A stretch of DNA of 7,792 nucleotides from Bacteroidia bacterium (GTDB lineage: Bacteria; Bacteroidota; Bacteroidia; Flavobacteriales; Flavobacteriaceae): contig JAUICT010000088.1 of the NCBI GenBank assembly GCA_030429325.1, forward strand, positions 1-7,792, given 5' to 3'. The notes beneath the pieces were generated by a model. It was not told the DNA's origin. It ran no database searches and was given only the letters and a program-made list of their open reading frames with translations. The stretch's first letter is position 1. The number at the start of each line of letters is the position of its first letter. This document shows, piece after piece, positions 6,688 through 7,792 of the stretch. A program made the translations under genes and the position numbers.

Positions 6688-7792
6688 ATGAAAAACAACC
6701 ATTGGTTTTCCTGTTTTTTGGAAAACATTTTAAACAAGAACCGAACATTGAAGGTTTCGATCTTATTATTTATATGTGTCTTGTTCAATCTCCATGCGAG
6801 CTCATATTCCCAGAACACAAAAGTGACGGTGAGTGTGAACAACGCCCCTATTGAAATGGTATTGGGCCAGATAGAGAGCCAAAGCAAATTCAAATTCTTT
6901 TATAAAACAGGTGAAGTTGATGTGAACAAAAAGGTGACCATCAACGTCAAAAACATATCTATAAAGGATTTGTTGCATAAAATTTTTGTAGGGGACAATA
7001 TCTCTTTTGTAACCGTTAAGAATCAGATTGTCCTGAAGAGTAACAGACCCGCACAACCAGTCTTTTCTGGAAAACCCCCTATGGCTGATAGGGAACAACC
7101 TGCTCCTCAGATTTCCATTAGCGGGACCATTGTGGACAGCAACGGAGTTCCCATTCTTGGAGCCTCGGTCATAGAAAAGGGGACCACTAATGGTACTGCG
7201 GCCGACTTTGATGGGAACTATGTGCTACAAGTTTCCGGTCCTGACGCCGTGTTGGTGTTCAGTTCATTGGGATTCTCTACCCAAGAGCTAACCGTAGGAA
7301 CCGCTACCACCTTAAACGTGACCTTGCAAGAGGATGCGCAAAGTCTTGATGAGGTGGTCATTGTGGGGTACGGTACCCAGCGTAAAAGTGATTTGACCGG
7401 AGCCATTTCATCGGTTTCCTCAGATGATGTACAAGGACAGCCTGTTGCCAATATCAACGAAGCTGTTCAGGGAAGAATACCTGGTGTTGAAATTACCTCT
7501 AGCTCGGGAGAGCCCGGTGCACCTTTACAGATAAGAGTGCGTGGTATGGGAACTTTTGGCAATACAGGGCCTCTTTATGTAGTAGACGGTATGCCGGTAA
7601 ACGTTACTGATGTAAACTCCATAGATCCGAATTCCATTGAGTCCATGGATATCTTAAAAGATGCCTCTGCTTCTGCCATTTATGGATCTAGAGCTGCCAA
7701 TGGAGTGGTATTGATCACCACCAAAGCAGGTAAAAGTGGTAAGCCCAAAGTAACTATAGACAGCTACTACGGTATACAAGAGTTTACGAATT
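6688..7792 (+). CDS. SusC-like TonB-dependent transporter with STN domain, partial
   Basis: This frame is open from ATG 6688 to the right edge (368 complete codons) and encodes the front of an outer-membrane importer of the SusC/RagA class, which works with a SusD-like lipoprotein and TonB energy to take up glycans or other large nutrients. In order: a signal peptide with a long N-region (about 1-42, ending HASSYSQ); an STN signalling domain (about 47-117, PIEMVLGQIESQSKFKFFYK); a carboxypeptidase-regulatory-like beta domain (about 142-215, ISGTIVDSNGVPILGASVIE); a TonB-box-like segment DEVVIVGYG (221-229); and the plug domain (about 230-350), with IRVRGMGTFGNTGPLYVVDG and DASASAIYGSRAANGVVLIT. 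The barrel is beyond the window. The STN domain marks it as a transducer able to signal to the FecR-like protein encoded just upstream. No obvious Shine-Dalgarno sequence or own promoter is seen, and the substrate cannot be inferred. Confidence 0.96.
   Translation, partial: MKNNHWFSCFLENILNKNRTLKVSILLFICVLFNLHASSYSQNTKVTVSVNNAPIEMVLGQIESQSKFKFFYKTGEVDVNKKVTINVKNISIKDLLHKIFVGDNISFVTVKNQIVLKSNRPAQPVFSGKPPMADREQPAPQISISGTIVDSNGVPILGASVIEKGTTNGTAADFDGNYVLQVSGPDAVLVFSSLGFSTQELTVGTATTLNVTLQEDAQSLDEVVIVGYGTQRKSDLTGAISSVSSDDVQGQPVANINEAVQGRIPGVEITSSSGEPGAPLQIRVRGMGTFGNTGPLYVVDGMPVNVTDVNSIDPNSIESMDILKDASASAIYGSRAANGVVLITTKAGKSGKPKVTIDSYYGIQEFTN

Noticed and set aside
6666..7098. Two overlapping minus-strand frames (75 and 98 codons) opposite the transporter start
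   Set aside because: They are shadows of the STN-coding region with no protein-like features. If anything is transcribed leftward here it is more likely a non-coding antisense RNA.

Overview
The window looks like a chromosomal segment from a Bacteroidota bacterium, most likely a member of the Flavobacteriaceae. The signs are a SusC-type TonB-dependent transporter with an N-terminal STN domain, a FecI/FecR-type sigma/anti-sigma pair directly upstream of it, a lipoprotein with a serine/aspartate-rich stretch after the lipid-bearing cysteine, a TPR sensor kinase of the LytS-like class paired with a LytTR regulator, and starts without clear Shine-Dalgarno sequences. The genus cannot be fixed from the sequence alone.

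Layout. Positions 1-667 (minus strand) hold a small operon of exported proteins: a lipoprotein of unknown function, then, 9 bases after its stop, the beginning of a second protein with a signal peptide that runs off the left edge. Diverging from it, positions 857-3412 (plus strand) hold a two-gene signalling operon: a sensor kinase with a predicted periplasmic TPR region, then 6 bases later its LytTR response regulator. Positions 3434-4087 (minus strand) hold upp, the uracil salvage enzyme, convergent with the regulator across only 21 bases. Positions 4088-4759 are an AT-rich 672-base gap with no convincing gene but with inverted repeats. Positions 4760-7792 (plus strand) hold a nutrient-uptake regulatory cassette: ECF sigma factor, FecR-like anti-sigma factor, and the first 368 residues of a SusC-like outer-membrane transporter, which continues past the right edge.

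How the genes work together. In the right-hand cassette the transporter carries the STN signalling domain, the anti-sigma factor has one membrane span with a periplasmic FecR domain, and the sigma factor ends in a hydrophobic tail. This is the full set of parts for trans-envelope signalling: ligand binding at the outer membrane is passed to FecR, which frees the sigma factor to transcribe the uptake genes. A SusD-like lipoprotein and possibly degradative enzymes would be expected beyond the right edge; the substrate cannot be read from this window. In the left-hand system the kinase probably senses an envelope signal and phosphorylates the LytTR regulator.

The signals most worth a second look are not genes. 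(1) The hairpin between the anti-sigma gene and the transporter gene has its U-tract and its extra wobble pairs only on the minus strand, so it looks like a terminator for an RNA antisense to the transporter's 5' end. (2) Two exact 8-base direct repeats 21 bases apart lie in the divergent region upstream of the kinase, matching the geometry of a LytTR-type binding site. No mobile element, CRISPR array, tRNA or rRNA was seen.
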